64,000 nucleotides of DNA from Hermatobates lingyangjiaoensis (GCA_026182355.1 JAPFBL010000047.1:992001-1056000), one strand, 5' to 3'; counted from the first letter of the stretch, positions 46,290 to 57,834 are shown. Numbers and translations are program-made. The notes: generated by a model from the letters alone, not told the origin.

Positions 46290-47165
46290 CTAGGGTAATC
46301 ATATAAACATTAAAACATAAATCATTGGGACTACAGGTTTAAATAAATAAAAAAAAATATTCGCTGATATATGATTCACTGAAGTAGAAAGTGAAATAAT
46401 ATTTGAGGTATAATATATTTGTAGGATGATATTTATTCTCCTCACAGTACCAGCTTAGTAATCGTTTCTGTCTAACTCGACAAATATGGAGTTAACCCAA
46501 GCATATAGTGAATGTATAATTAATTACATTATACTAACTTGTTCTATTTTAATAATTGATTAAAATTAACTTAGTTAGCGATTCCAGAGTTATTCAGCGT
46601 CGAAGGTTTTGATGACTGCATTACAAACAAAGACACAAAAATGAAATGTATTCTCAAAAATTCGAAAAAAATGAAAAATTGTGAAGTAATCACTATTTTA
46701 ATTGTAAACATGTTTTTTTCAAAATATTAACACTTTGCTTTTTGTTAAATAGATTAGACCTCTTGTATGTTATAGATACCTACCAGTAAATGTATAAATT
46801 AGGTTATATAGATAAATCTATACTATTTTTCTTTTATAACGAGGTTTGGGAGAGCTTCAAAAAGTAATACACCTTTACGCTGGACCAAAGCTCGATAAAA
46901 AAAAAATAGTGTTGCATATGGGATCGAGATAAGAAAACATTGATAAATCTATATCTATTCGGTATTAATCGTAGATTTTAATTCCTGAGGGTAACTTAAA
47001 TATTGTATATAATAGTGACAATTTAATTTTTATATCTGTATTATTATTTTAGAACAGTTTTTATTTAAGTTATTATACTAATATGTTATGATTCAATGAA
47101 CTGAATACAACATTTGTTATTTCATCATTTATGAAAAGTTTATTATATATACATATTGGTTTTAC
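46290..47165. other. DDR intron, AT-rich
   Basis: 876-bp intron with no recognisable repeat. Confidence 0.5.
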
Positions 47166-47570
47166 CCGAGCTGTACTCTGCGGATTTACTGGTGGTGAGG
47201 GGTTCTTTCTTAATGAGGCAGCCATATTCTTGCTTTGCCGGGGGGAGTAGCTTGTATGGTTCATGGTAAACAGATGAATTTTCGGAGTCCTCCGACTCTT
47301 CGCCCATGTGACCATACTGGGCCTTCCTTGGACCGCCGTTCTTGACACGACCATTGTTGATTATCGGAGTGGTCATCTTGAGGTCTTTCATGTTTATGGT
47401 GACTCCTGGCTTGGTTGAGGCTAGAGCAGAATGCTTGTGAAGAAGGGCGACTTTCTTGCGGCCTCGACGGACCATTACAAGGGCTGTGCAGCCCAGGAGA
47501 AGAACGACTACAGCCAGCACACCGGTTATCAGTCCTATGTAGGCTTGCGTCTGACTGGCGGGGCGAGTGC
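47166..47570 (-). CDS. Ddr: DDR exon: transmembrane helix and first half of cytosolic juxtamembrane region
   Basis: This 405-bp exon begins after the acceptor ending in CAG (47573-47571) and stops at the donor GTAAAA (47165). Residues about 8-33 form one hydrophobic helix (AYIGLITGVLAVVVLLLG onward). The basic stop-transfer RRGRKK follows, so the protein is type I. The cytosolic part has the acidic stretch EESEDSENSS, then SVYHEPYKLLPP and KQEYGCLI; the tyrosines in YHEPY and QEY are plausible phosphorylation and SH2-docking sites, as in vertebrate DDR juxtamembrane regions. The open frame runs about 38 codons upstream of the acceptor. I chose the splice start because the two-base phase matches the stalk exon and the upstream codons look intronic. 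An internal ATG-start single-exon reading is unlikely. Confidence 0.9.
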
Positions 47571-48375
47571 CTGTTAACAGTGATATTCCATCATTACATA
47601 TCATAGGTAACGTCGATTTTTCCATTCCAGAAATCAATATCGCATCAATCAACGTTATCGAAAACTTCAAAATATCTAACTCCAATTACAACTTAACTAA
47701 CTTATATTAATAATGCAAAACAATAATTATAATTGAAAGCGGATATAAATAATATACAATTCAGTCAGCAATATATAGAAAGTGGAATACAATGTAAACG
47801 AATATAATCTGTATTTTAAAATTAGTTCGGGTGTCTGAATTAATATTTACAGCATCCCATGTCAACTGTGTTTTAGTAGGAGTCATATTATAGGTGTCAC
47901 ATTAGGATTGACGTAGTGGGATGAGCCGAAAACAGCTGACAGATAGAAATTGTTTTGCTTATGACTTCAATATTACATTTAGCAATGGCATGTCTGCACG
48001 AAGTTCTCAATTAACAACGTTAATTGATACTTTTATTCTTTCTAATGGTAGCAGATAGACTAACATTTTTTCTTGAATAACTTTATTGTGTCTTTACTGT
48101 GCATCAACTGCTAATATTTTTAAAAAAAGGTTAGGGTAGTTGAAAAATTTTTGAACCACAGACACTGGCGAGCAAATTCCGACCTACCAGTCGGTAAGTC
48201 AACTTCTTCTCATGAATGACATAGTGAAAAAAATGAGTCAAACATAGACATGTAGGAAAAAAAACAGAACAGTATATAGTATATAGTGTTATTAGTAACC
48301 AGCTGAAGCACTGAAAAAGTGCCATGTTTGTAAAATATATATATACAAGATTTCACATAAAACGTGAAATAACAA

Positions 48376-48559
48376 TCAATGATCAAACCACAATATGAAA
48401 TTAGAAAAAAGGGACTAAGATCTTTCAACCGTAACAAGCGGTCTTCGTCATCAGTTGGGTTTTGGACTCTGACGAAAATATTAGTTAGGTTTTTGGCTCT
48501 GATGAAGACCGCTTGTTACGGTTGAAAGAACTTAGTCCACCATTTTATATTGTGGTTTG

Positions 48560-48564
<5 letters not shown>
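48376..48564. repeat. Fold-back pair of AAGATCTTAGTC units abutting (TA)n
   Basis: The left arm begins TCAATGATCAAACCACAATA; the right arm ends ATATTGTGGTTTGATCAT and runs into the TA tract 48562-48605. The right arm keeps CTGATGA, A, GACCG-loop-CGGTT, GAAAGAACTTAGTC. The centre carries two diverged copies of GGACTCTGACGA / GGCTCTGATGA. Confidence 0.8.

Positions 48565-48605
<41 letters not shown>
48562..48605. repeat. (TA)n microsatellite
   Basis: About 21 TA units directly after the fold-back element. Confidence 0.95.
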
Positions 48606-48606
<1 letters not shown>

Positions 48607-48639
48607 CTTTTTCCTTGAAAATAGGATCCAATACGGACA

Positions 48640-49140
48640 AATATAGTTCAATGAACAAAACGAAAAATAGAGAAATGAAATGCACACACTTACAGTCTCT
48701 AATTTTTGGTTTGAACCGTCTTCAGGAGAGATAAGAGAAGGAAACCAGTTGGGTCTCCAACCGTCTCTGAACCAGTGCGCTTGGTTTCCCTCTCTTATCT
48801 CTCCTGAAGACAGTTCAAACCGAAAATTGGATACTGTAAATGTGTGGTTTTAATTTCTCTATGTCTCTTTTTGTACATTGAAATATATGTATATATAAAT
48901 GTATAGAGTTCAATGTACATAAAGATACATAGAGAAATTAAAAACACACACTTACAGTCTCTAATTTTCGGTTGAACCGTCTTCAGGAGAGATAAGAGAG
49001 GGAAACCAAGCAAAAATTGAACCAACGAAGAGACGGTTCAACCGAAAATTAGAGACTGTGTGTGTGTTTTTAATTTCTCTATGTTTCTTTATATACTTTG
49101 AACTGTATTTGTCTATTTGGGATTGTATTTTCATAGAAAA
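48640..49140. repeat. Four alternating inverted copies of one ~110-bp hammerhead-like unit
   Basis: Units lie at about 48640-48755 (minus), 48782-48900 (plus), 48905-49010 (minus) and 49030-49140 (plus). Shared parts are GGGAAACCA, TCTCTCCTGAAGAC, GGTT-CA-AACC, GAAAATTAGAGACTGTAA and TTTTAATTTCTCTATGT. The stem pairs GGTT with AACC in units 1 and 3; unit 2 has AGTT. Unit 4 has lost the CTGAAGA side. A GTATATATAAAT-type sequence lies between units 2 and 3. Confidence 0.75.
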
Positions 49141-52100
49141 AGTATATATAAATATATATATATTAAAATCAAAATAAAATGGTCTGGTTGTCTACAAATG
49201 CAATAACAGAAAGTTAAGAACAGAGAAAATTATACATAAAACTCTTTGCGGTAATTTGACACTACTTGTTCTCAGGTTGGTCAGCTCTGCTCGAGTTGCC
49301 GCGGCCAAATGACACAGACGTATCAGTATCATTTGATAGGAATGCACTCCGCGGAATTACCACCTTACACAAGGTAAGTTAAAATGAACTAAATAAACTT
49401 CAATTAATTGAACTAATAAATATATAAAATTGCTGTACACTTCCATGGATGTAGTTTTAATATTTTATTCAGTGAGCAATAGATGTATTATTACTAATAT
49501 CATCATTAATGAATTCAGTGAGCAATTCTCCCTCCCTATCTCAAAATTATCTGTCCAAAAAAAATGCATAGCATTTTTAGGATGATGAGAAAAATAAAGG
49601 ATAGAAACAAAGTAAAATGATTAATTCCCTATATACACTAAAATGCAACTCGTTTGTAAATCTATAGAAACGTATATCTATGAAGAGGATTATGCAATCC
49701 ATTCTTTTGCCTTAGTCACATAGTTTTTCAGCACTAAAAAGTCAATTTTGTTTTAAAAGCACTTTAATTCATATATTTAGGTCAGGGGCATGATATATCA
49801 ACATTATTCTGAACCAAATTACTGGAATAAGCAGGAGTGAAGTTAACAGTTTAGTTTTAAAAAATTGCATATATAAATTACTCAGGGCGGAGGATAAGGA
49901 ATTGCTCATTGCAAGACTAAATTGTTCTTTGTATTTAGTACTTTTATGGTATTGAAGAGTTTTAGAGAGAAAGTGTTAAATGAATCAGGAGTGATTTTTT
50001 AAAAATAGTTTTATTAAAAAAACTGTTGACGTTATTAGAAGGATTGGACGTTAAATTATAATAAACATATTTTCATTCAACATTGTTTCCATTTCTTTGA
50101 AGTAGTTTTACACTCTAGTAATTTATTCTACATATTTTAAGTGCAACTTAGTAATAGTTGTACTAAAATTAGTTTTTTAGTAAATACGGTAGAAAACTAT
50201 TAGAAACATATAAATTCATGTCTGAATGAAGTGACTGAATCAAAAATCTTCTAATTAGGGTCATCGAATCATTTGTGGAAAGTAGTTTTAGATCACCTGA
50301 GAAAGGTATATGAAAATAAATAAAAAAGACTACTTTAGAAAAATTAAAACCTCGTTACATGATAAAAAATGTTATTCAAAATTCAAGTACAAACCTTATT
50401 GTGTAAAACTCAATAAAAATTAACGAGACGTATATAGTCTATAAATGCGCTTAGAAAACTAAATATATCGTACAGTATTCATTTAATTCGTCACCAGAAG
50501 AAAAATGTGATGTTAGACTTAGGGTATGAGTAAACTTTGGCCCATTGATATTATTGTAGTAATATAAGATACTACAAGTGTGTTTATGAATTCTGTAGGT
50601 CTTTTGTTTATTGTTTTTTATTTTATTTATTCTGTATTCAGACTTTGAATGCAGATTTTGTAGAGTAGATTTGTAGATTTCAGACAGACAATGAGTAGAC
50701 CATTATTATTATTATTTCAAAAAATATAAGTTGTTATTTTTGTATAACTTAAAACCACTTCTATTGTCCTAATGTACTAACAAAAATGTACCAAGGCACA
50801 ATAACAAATTATGAATACATTAAGAAAGCAATGTTAGGGTGCACCAATTATAAAAAAAAAAAAAAACAGTGAATATTAAGATGAAAACGAAGGAGTATCA
50901 ACCAAAGCACAAAATTTTAAACTAGAAAACAAGAACAATAAACAATAGTCGATATGTTCAGTAAATGGGATTTTAACTCAACCTGTCTGGCTTGGACAAA
51001 CACGTTGCAGTGATCAATGGCATCAGTGCAAAATTAAATTTATGCAAAACTAATATAAGCAGACAAAAATAATTTCTTTACCGAACATACTTGAATAACT
51101 ATGATTTTAATTAGCGCTATAACTTCTTGAGTTATGGAATGGATTTCTGAATGTTTTTTAAAACTTTGAAATTTCTACGTTCTTTCCTTGATTACATATC
51201 TTGTATTTTATCTGTAATTTTTACACCAGTAATTTTAAAACGATGAAGCTAAGCTAAGTTATGATAAAGCCGTGGCTAAATCGTATTTGTTTATTATAAT
51301 AATGAATCTTATGAACTAAGAAAAAGTTTATTTGTTACAGTCTTTTTACTTAATCAAACAATGAGAATTATATTTAATACTTTCTAAATCTATTCTTTAA
51401 AATCTGAAAACAAAGTCTTTACTTTCGTTTTATTATAAAACACAGGATTGAAGAAAAGTATAAAGATAATGTCCTGGAAGTTCAATGTTTTGGAATTTTG
51501 TAACATTTATATTGTTTTTTTTTTTGTATAATGACTAAAAATATAATTATCATTTTGTCATATGAAAGACATTCTAAAAGAATGACAAAGTACTATCAAC
51601 TATGACATGAAATAAACAACAGCAACATTCCATTCGATTTTAAATATATCACTGAGCAACAACCTGATTCCTAAAACAACAATTGTGTCAACATTCATTG
51701 TTCATAAAGAGAGGGCATTGAACGATACAGTAATATCAGAACTCAAGATTAATTAACTTTACGTTTTTCAATTTAATAAAACAAGAATCCCTATTAAAGA
51801 ATTAGATGAGCAAAGAAAGAATTACAAAGTAATATCTATATGTTTGTAACATTCAATCATCCATCCCCTAACTATTGAAATGAAGTGATATCACTAATTA
51901 AAATAATATTTATTCAAATATAGTAGGTAAGGAAATTCTTCGGTGACTGTTTTTGTTAGTGTGATTTTGTATTATTTATTAAACATTTCATTTTTCATTA
52001 GGCAGTCTCACTGCAGTGTGTTTGTTCAATCAGGACAGCTGAGTTAAAATTCCCTTTCCTGTACAAATCCACTGCAACATCCAATGTAATAATTCATTTT

Positions 52101-52571
52101 TTTCTCTTCTAAAATGTACATCTGTAAATTGTCCCACTCTTTAGACTGTAGTATATGCACTTGTAATATTTTATATCCTATAACTTTGAGACTTTTAACA
52201 ATTTTTTTATTATTGATTATTATAGGATTTATTACACTTTATTTGTGTAATAAATTAAAAAAAAATCTTAATAATACTGAAACATCCGCTTTATTATTAC
52301 TTTTTTTTTTACTACCTGTCCTTAGTAAAGTATGATTTTATCTGTCAATTGCTGACAGCTTTATCAAGTTTGATATATACGTACGTGTATTCTGACTGTG
52401 GCAAGTGTGTATGTATGTTGTATAATAAGTAAGGTTATTTTCCTTAATGTTATAATTTTATTAATAATTAGAGCGAACTCATTTATATATATGTATACAC
52501 AGTATGTTACGATGCGCCTTAAGTTCTATCTGCTATGACAAATACGTATGAATTTTATTGTATTGTTAATT
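49141..52571. other. DDR intron, non-coding
   Basis: AT-rich. A GC-richer stretch at 49255-49380 includes GCTCGAGTTGCCGCGGCCAA with CCGCGGAATTACCACC; it has no coding frame and no other copy here. The remainder shows nothing. Confidence 0.4.
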
Positions 52572-53773
52572 TCGAATATATATAAATAAAGAAAATCTTT
52601 TCTCTGTACATTGATTAGAACTGACTCATTTAAAGTTATCTTTATGCTTTATACATTAGAGAAACCGAATCCACCCTTAGAAAAATTTCTTTCTCTTTGT
52701 CTGTTTGTCCAAAAATATTGTCACAAGCAAATTAGGTACTCGTACCATAAGTCATAGCGAGCTGAAACTTTGAAATTAATTTGTGTATTGCTAAGTTAAA
52801 TGCTAATATTTGAATAAATTGGTAATTCAATGTAGAAGAGAAGTATGAACTTCTAAGCCATGTTTGGTTAGCTGCACAGACATTCTTATTTTAAAAATAT
52901 ACAGGTATTTTCAGATGCATGATACGGCAGCAAGTAGGATTGTTAGTTGATTTTAATTTCGTTTGCGTTTAAGCCCCCAGCAAGAGCTTATTGTTAAGGT
53001 GTTTTCCAGAGTTAAAGATGTGCTGTCTATTCAGAATAACTTGTTCTGTGATCGAGCAATCTAATTCCTTCTAATGAACAAGCAGAAAAATCAATAAACA
53101 AGTTCTTAAGCTATATCAAGCAATAGAAGGAGCTTACAAGTCAGTGAACTAGTGTTTAGTGATGAGGAAGCAGTTCTTGTGGCTGATCCTAGACTGCCTG
53201 CCTAAGAGTTAAAACTTAATGTAGGAGCACTTATCATGCTATCAGGAAACTTGAGTGCCCCAAAAATGTACTTCGGGACAAGACTCCGAATATGTTGTCA
53301 TAGAGGTGGACATCATAACTGGGTGTGCTACTGGGGAGTCTGGGTTTATACCACGCATACTATTCATTCCGAGCAACTAACCGTTTCAATTCAAACAGTT
53401 GCAATTTCCGTCAACTTCTGTCTCGTAATGATGTTAAATAAGTCACAAGGGGATATTCTATCTACGGCAGAAATTGAAGTGAGTGAGACCAAATGATTCT
53501 GACATGGTGAACTGTATGTTGGTTGCTCAAGTCAGGGGTTTCAAGAATCTGTTCTTCCATGAACCTGATGGCTAGACAGATAATGTATATACAGAGGCAC
53601 TTATGGTGTTAACACTACTAATAATGATATTTTTTGCTATTCTATGATGTCTAATAATATATTGAATATATACGTATCATCTCCGAATTGTTGTACAATT
53701 CCCGCCTGCTGGTGCTGTATAAATTACATCGTATTACAAAGTAATATTTCATAACACTAGTTCCCGCAACTAG
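52572..53773 (+). mobile_element. Helitron relic 2
   Basis: It starts near TCGAATATATATAAATAAAG and ends CCCGCAACTAG (CTAG at 53770-53773, followed by T). Its first 130 bp match the Helitron at 20658-22034 read in reverse (CTGTACATTGATTAGAACTG, AACCGAATCCACCCTTAG), as does the region before the 3' end (TATACAGAGGCACTTATGG). The 5' flanking base is T rather than the expected A, and the 3' hairpin is no longer clear, so the ends are less certain than in the first copy. Confidence 0.75.
53236..53590 (+). pseudogene. Helitron PIF1-like helicase C-terminus, broken
   Basis: The frame (86 codons to the first stop) has MLSGNLSAPKMYFGTRLRIC, equivalent to the Helitron MLLRNLxxPKLCNGTRL segment, then VYTTHTIHSEQLTVSIQT and MLNKSQGDILSTAEIEVSET, the helicase motif VI region (NKSQGQTL). 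Two stops further on the frame reads HGELYVGCS, matching the terminal HGQLYVA(L/C)S. In life the RepHel protein cuts and unwinds DNA in rolling-circle transposition; this copy lacks the Rep domain. Confidence 0.85.
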
Positions 53774-54495
53774 TCCTTGAACCATTTCCACTGCTTGTGC
53801 CATTCAATTTTTCATATATTGTACACAGTAGACTAATAGTAAACTAATGAGTAAAAATTAAACCCCTAAAACTTGCAAAAAATTATGTGTTCTATTTTTA
53901 CGCAATTATATTTAGGTGTTGAGTTGTACAACGAAAACTCAAATAAAATGTTCCCTTTCCCATTCTATTATTAAGGGTTTTTTTTTGTTCCGTACTTCTT
54001 GAAATCAAGGCCGTACTTTACACTAAGGCCGTTTAAAATTGGCCCTTGGCTCAATAAAGCTGTGGATCATTGATTCCACAGCTTTATTAGTCTAGTAATC
54101 ACAAGTGAATAATAGTTACAAATTTTCCTCAATTTTTAAATGATAGCTGATCTGCAATGATTTACTTTTTTCCTTAAAATTGAATTTTCATGCTTTACTG
54201 TCAGTTTTGTACTACTTAGACACTTATAAATATCACTTCATAACAGTGTTTATACATAAAATATTATGAATAGTGTCATATTATCTTTACACTAATGGGG
54301 AATATGAAAAGTTTTTATCATATCATATAATTTGTGACATAACGAACATTAAAAAACTAAGAAATAATACTTTTTTATTTTATATTTCAGAACTGTATGA
54401 TAATTAATTATTTAGTTTTCAACTAGTATAAGCAGATCTTATTTTGGTTTACAAATAACTTGTTAAAATAAAAACTGAATGATATAGAGCAATAC
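53774..54495. other. DDR intron, AT-rich
   Basis: A short inverted repeat GCTGTGGATCATTGATTCCACAGC is present at 54058-54081. Nothing else recognised. Confidence 0.45.
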
Positions 54496-54624
54496 CTGGA
54501 GTGATTTCCTTTCGCGCATGCGTGGTTTCTCCTCCTGGTACAGGTCTGGCGTCTATTTCATTGTCCGGTGGAGGTAAATAGAACTGGTCCAGAGCATCTT
54601 CCGTCATGTTGAGGGATATAGGAG
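54496..54624 (-). CDS. Ddr: DDR exon: extracellular juxtamembrane stalk
   Basis: This 129-bp minus-strand exon starts after an AG acceptor (54626-54625) and ends at a GTAT donor (54495). It opens with the last two bases of a codon and ends one base into the next, which fits the phase of the following exon at 47570. The 42 complete codons are open and encode a Pro/Glu/Asp-rich stretch including MTEDALDQFY, PPPDNEIDARP and a terminal KEITP. Such low-complexity sequence is typical of the stalk between the discoidin-like domain and the membrane, where vertebrate DDR1 is shed. NMT gives a possible N-glycosylation sequon. The exon is GC-richer than its flanks. It shows no diagnostic domain; its identity comes from splice phase and position about 6.9 kb upstream of the transmembrane exon. 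Confidence 0.7.
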
Positions 54625-55860
54625 CTGGTGGATGAAGAATCAGTTTAATAATGATATTTATTTATTGATGTAATCAAAATCATGAGTGATTCATCAATTA
54701 ACAATTAATTTCAACTTCGATTTTCAAGACCATACAGAGAATATATAGCTGACTATCCACAGGAATAACGTGGATACAATATTTACTTAAAATACAAGCT
54801 ATTTATATCAGCTTACTGTCAAAAAGGTTATCAGCTAGCTGCAGAACAACCGTGAATTTAAAAAAGATTTACTGTGCATGTAAAATGTGGCAAACTTTCC
54901 GAAAATAATTAATATAATTAATGTAATAATTTATTAATCCATGATTTTACTGTTTTAATCCATAATTTTTACAGTATTGGAAATGTATGACATGACCTTA
55001 AAATCTCGGTTATTGGAATGAATCATCAATTTCTATGCTACTTCTTATTGATATGTGTGGTTGTTTTGTGTGTACATGTGAATGGTGTATGTGCTTCCTA
55101 GATGGGTATCCAAAAGCTTTAGGTTTAAAATGAATAGTTTAATTCGTTTATAAAATTGGATAGTTATACAGTTCTTAGTTTTGCAATGAACCTCATTGTT
55201 TTCTGATAATATTGTACGCATAGATTACTCCTCTTGAAATCAAAGCACTTACGCTTTATGAATTGAAAAACTTTTTGCATTTTCATGAACATCATTTCTT
55301 TGTTGCTATACTATTAACTCCCTCTAATATTGTGCTATAACCATAAGGTCTAACAATTTCTGATCCGAGTCCATTATAGGCTTTTAAATATATTATACGT
55401 AACTTCAGAGTTAAACCAAATTTTTTTTGTAATAAGTTTATTTAAAATTAAGATAATCCATATCGCTTACGAATTGAAGTAATTGATTCATTACTTGTGC
55501 AATCTGTTATAGTGTGGTATTTCGTCATGATGGGGAATTTAAAAAATTACGCATCTCCACTTACGGCTCTACGTAAAAAAGATTCTAATATCAAAATTAA
55601 TAACGCGTTTCGAGCATTAGTGTTGTTCTTCAGGTTTGCATCTAAAGAAAACCAATCTATGAGATTTAAGAACATTCTATGCGTTTTTTATTATTATTAT
55701 TATTATATTGTTAAAGACATAAAACAGCAAACACATTAATGCAAATGTTATATGTATATATATTTCATATTAATAAAGAAAAATGTTTTCCTCCACACAA
55801 AGAAATTTTTTTCTTTCTTAATTGTTTCACTCTAAATCATCATCCGAGAAATGTCAAAAT
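54625..55860. other. Upstream DDR intron, AT-rich
   Basis: No discoidin-domain exon found. The 80-codon frame at 55497 has no family features. Confidence 0.4.
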
Positions 55861-55891
55861 TGTAAATGTAATATATATATATATATATATA

Positions 55892-56070
55892 TCAATGATC
55901 AAACCACAATAAAAAATGGGAAAACAAGACTAAGATCTTTCAACCGTAACAAGCGGTCTTCGTCAGAGTCAAAAACCCAACTTGGGTTTTTGACTCTGAC
56001 GAAGACCGCTTGTTACGGTTGAAAGATCTTAGTCTTGTTTTCCCATTTCTTATTGTGGTTTGATCATTGA
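55892..56070. repeat. Near-perfect fold-back pair of AAGATCTTAGTC units between two (TA)n tracts
   Basis: A 179-bp palindrome centred on 55981. Each arm reads outwards GGGTTTTTGACTCTGACGA, A, GACCG-loop-CGGTT, GAAAGATCTTAGTC, then TTGTTTTCCCAT and TATTGTGGTTTGATCATTGA. The only differences between arms are in the AAAAAATGGG / CCCATTTCTT stretch. (TA)n lies immediately to the left (55871-55892) and, 30 bp on, to the right (56100-56138). Confidence 0.88.
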
Positions 56071-56096
56071 TTGTTATTTCACGTGTTTATGTGAAA

Positions 56097-56099
<3 letters not shown>

Positions 56100-56138
<39 letters not shown>
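56100..56138. repeat. (TA)n microsatellite
   Basis: TA tract between the 55892 palindrome and the next inverted pair. Confidence 0.95.
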
Positions 56139-56375
56139 TGTGTTCTCTAATCGGGGTTCGGTCAATTTTCCAGGATAAAAAATTAAACTCTCGTTGCCAA
56201 CGTTTCGGTTTTATTTAAAACCTTTTTCATAGGCAGAAGTAAGAATTTTTTAACTAAAAAATGAAATTTACATTATTTAAAGGAACAACAATGTTAACCT
56301 GACAAAACCTTCGACTAGAGTAGACAGGAAAAATGGAAAATTGACCGAACCCCGATTAGAGAAACACCTATTCTA
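56139..56375. repeat. Inverted pair with hammerhead-like motif, GGTTTT/AAAACC stem
   Basis: The left end AGGTGTGTTCTCTAATCGGG, TTCGGTCAATTTTCC pairs with GGAAAATTGACCGAAC, CCCGATTAGAGAAACACC at 56334-56370. The minus-strand motif at 56195-56233 reads CCTATGAAAAA, stem GGTTTT-AAAT-AAAACC, GAAACGTTGGC. Parts recur at 56475-56525. Confidence 0.6.
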
Positions 56376-56697
56376 TCAAACGGTCGATATATTATTAAAT
56401 CTGTTTTATATATATAGATATATATTTATATATATATAACTGAAGTTTATCAGGACTTGGTCAGTTCTTCAGGTTCAAATTAAACTCTCATTGCCAAAGT
56501 TTACTAAACCTTTTTCATAGGCTATATGAAATATAGTAATGAGATTTTGTTTCATTTCTGTGTTTATAAATAGGCAATTAATCTAATGTAATTAATATCA
56601 TCATTAAGGAATCCAGGGGAGCACACTCTTAACTCTCTTAAAAACGTATTTCTAATAAAAGAAATTTCTTATCATCCGAAAAATGTCACAATTGTAA

Positions 56698-56699
<2 letters not shown>

Positions 56700-56750
<51 letters not shown>
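56700..56750. repeat. (TA)n microsatellite
   Basis: About 25 TA units, the longest TA tract in the window. The 45 bp before it (CATCCGAGAAATGTCA-like) match 55838-55870, so the flank is repeated as well. Confidence 0.95.
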
Positions 56751-56755
<5 letters not shown>

Positions 56756-56807
56756 AATAATAGATAGTCCGATTCAAGTGTATGCAATTTTAACATAAAG
56801 ACAGGAA

Positions 56808-56985
56808 TGCCAATGCTACAGACATGACTCACGATATTTTGACATCTGTCGTCCTAGGGTAGATGACGTGCTCAGCTTGAGTGCCACTTAAACAGACCGC
56901 GACCAGTGCCACTCATGCTGAGCACAGCAGTCTACTTGTGTGGACAGATGTCAAAATGTCACTGAGACTTGTCTGTAACTTTAAT
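56808..56985. repeat. Imperfect inverted repeat around GACATCTGTC
   Basis: CAGACATGACTC, GATATTTTGACATCTGTC on the left pairs with GACAGATGTCAAAATGTCAC, GAGACTTGTCTG on the right. The centre holds GTGCTCAGCTTGAGTGCCAC and GTGCCACTCATGCTGAGCAC, itself inverted. Confidence 0.65.
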
Positions 56986-57834
56986 ATCCACTTATTTTTA
57001 TATGTACAAAAAATACATAAAGAATTTTCTTTATATAAAATATATATAAATGGGGCCCCAACCGCCGCTCAGCAGTTCCTCTTGGTCTAATTTTTTTTTC
57101 TGCTAATGATGTTTCATACTAAAAACGTGAGATTGTAATTGAGGTTGTTCATTTATTTGTGCGCCTTCGTTTTATTGAACTTTTGTTCGTTGTTTGTTGA
57201 TGTCCACGTTGTTTATTGCTATTTTATATTGTTTTTCTCTATTAATAGAACAAATATATAAATATAATATATGCATTAATTTGTTGGCTAGTTTATTTAA
57301 CAACAAGAGTGATAATAAAAATGTAGATTTATTATAACTTTAAGTATCATTTGAACATTTAAAATATGTATTTAAATTAAAGTACGTTTATATTTTTAAA
57401 TGATATAACAAAATAATTTTATCAAAATAGATTTTTCTGTGTTAACTTTATCACAGGATGTATAAATAGAAGTACTAGTTCTGCGAGTGGTTGACACAAT
57501 CTTGGATTTTATTTATTACATTAAAAATTGAGTAACCTAGTGTAGGTGAAGTGGAGGAAGATATATGTTATAGAATAATTGAAAACATGGGATTGATATA
57601 AAATGCTTTTCCTGGAAATGAGCTACGTATAAAGTATGCATGCAACAGATGAAGCCTTTATACTTAACTGAGCTAAGCACATTCAGTTTAATTATATGCA
57701 ATCTTCCGATGTCATTTTGAGGGCTAATTAATGAGTGGTAAAGAAGTTTCTATAATAGAAGAGATAGAGGTGTAAATTCAAAAGGAGTGATGGTTTAGCT
57801 ACAATAAATCTGTAAATTGAATGAGGACAAAGAA

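Larger units (their letters stand above)
13119..54624 (-). other. Ddr: Discoidin domain receptor (DDR) tyrosine kinase gene, middle part
   Basis: This span covers seven minus-strand exons of one receptor tyrosine kinase gene. DDRs bind collagen through extracellular discoidin domains and signal through a cytosolic tyrosine kinase. Exons run from high to low coordinates; all six introns are GT-AG and phases match at every junction. Intron sizes are about 6.9 kb, 876 bp, 1.25 kb, 83 bp, 1.29 kb and 29.8 kb. The assignment rests on the order stalk, transmembrane helix, long juxtamembrane region with a YAATDIV segment (YAEADIV in human DDR1), then a kinase domain with GEGNFG, VHLCE, VIVK and VHRDLAS. 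Both ends of the gene lie outside the window: I found no discoidin exon to the right and no activation-loop exon to the left. The long introns are loaded with transposons. DDR is far likelier than a Trk or Ror kinase because VHLCE directly follows the glycine-rich loop. Confidence 0.9.

Noticed and set aside
13380..56040. CRISPR array or tandem regulatory sites suggested by the recurring AAGATCTTAGTC units
   Set aside because: Units are dispersed, inverted and not regularly spaced; the DNA is animal; they fit a mobile repeat family.
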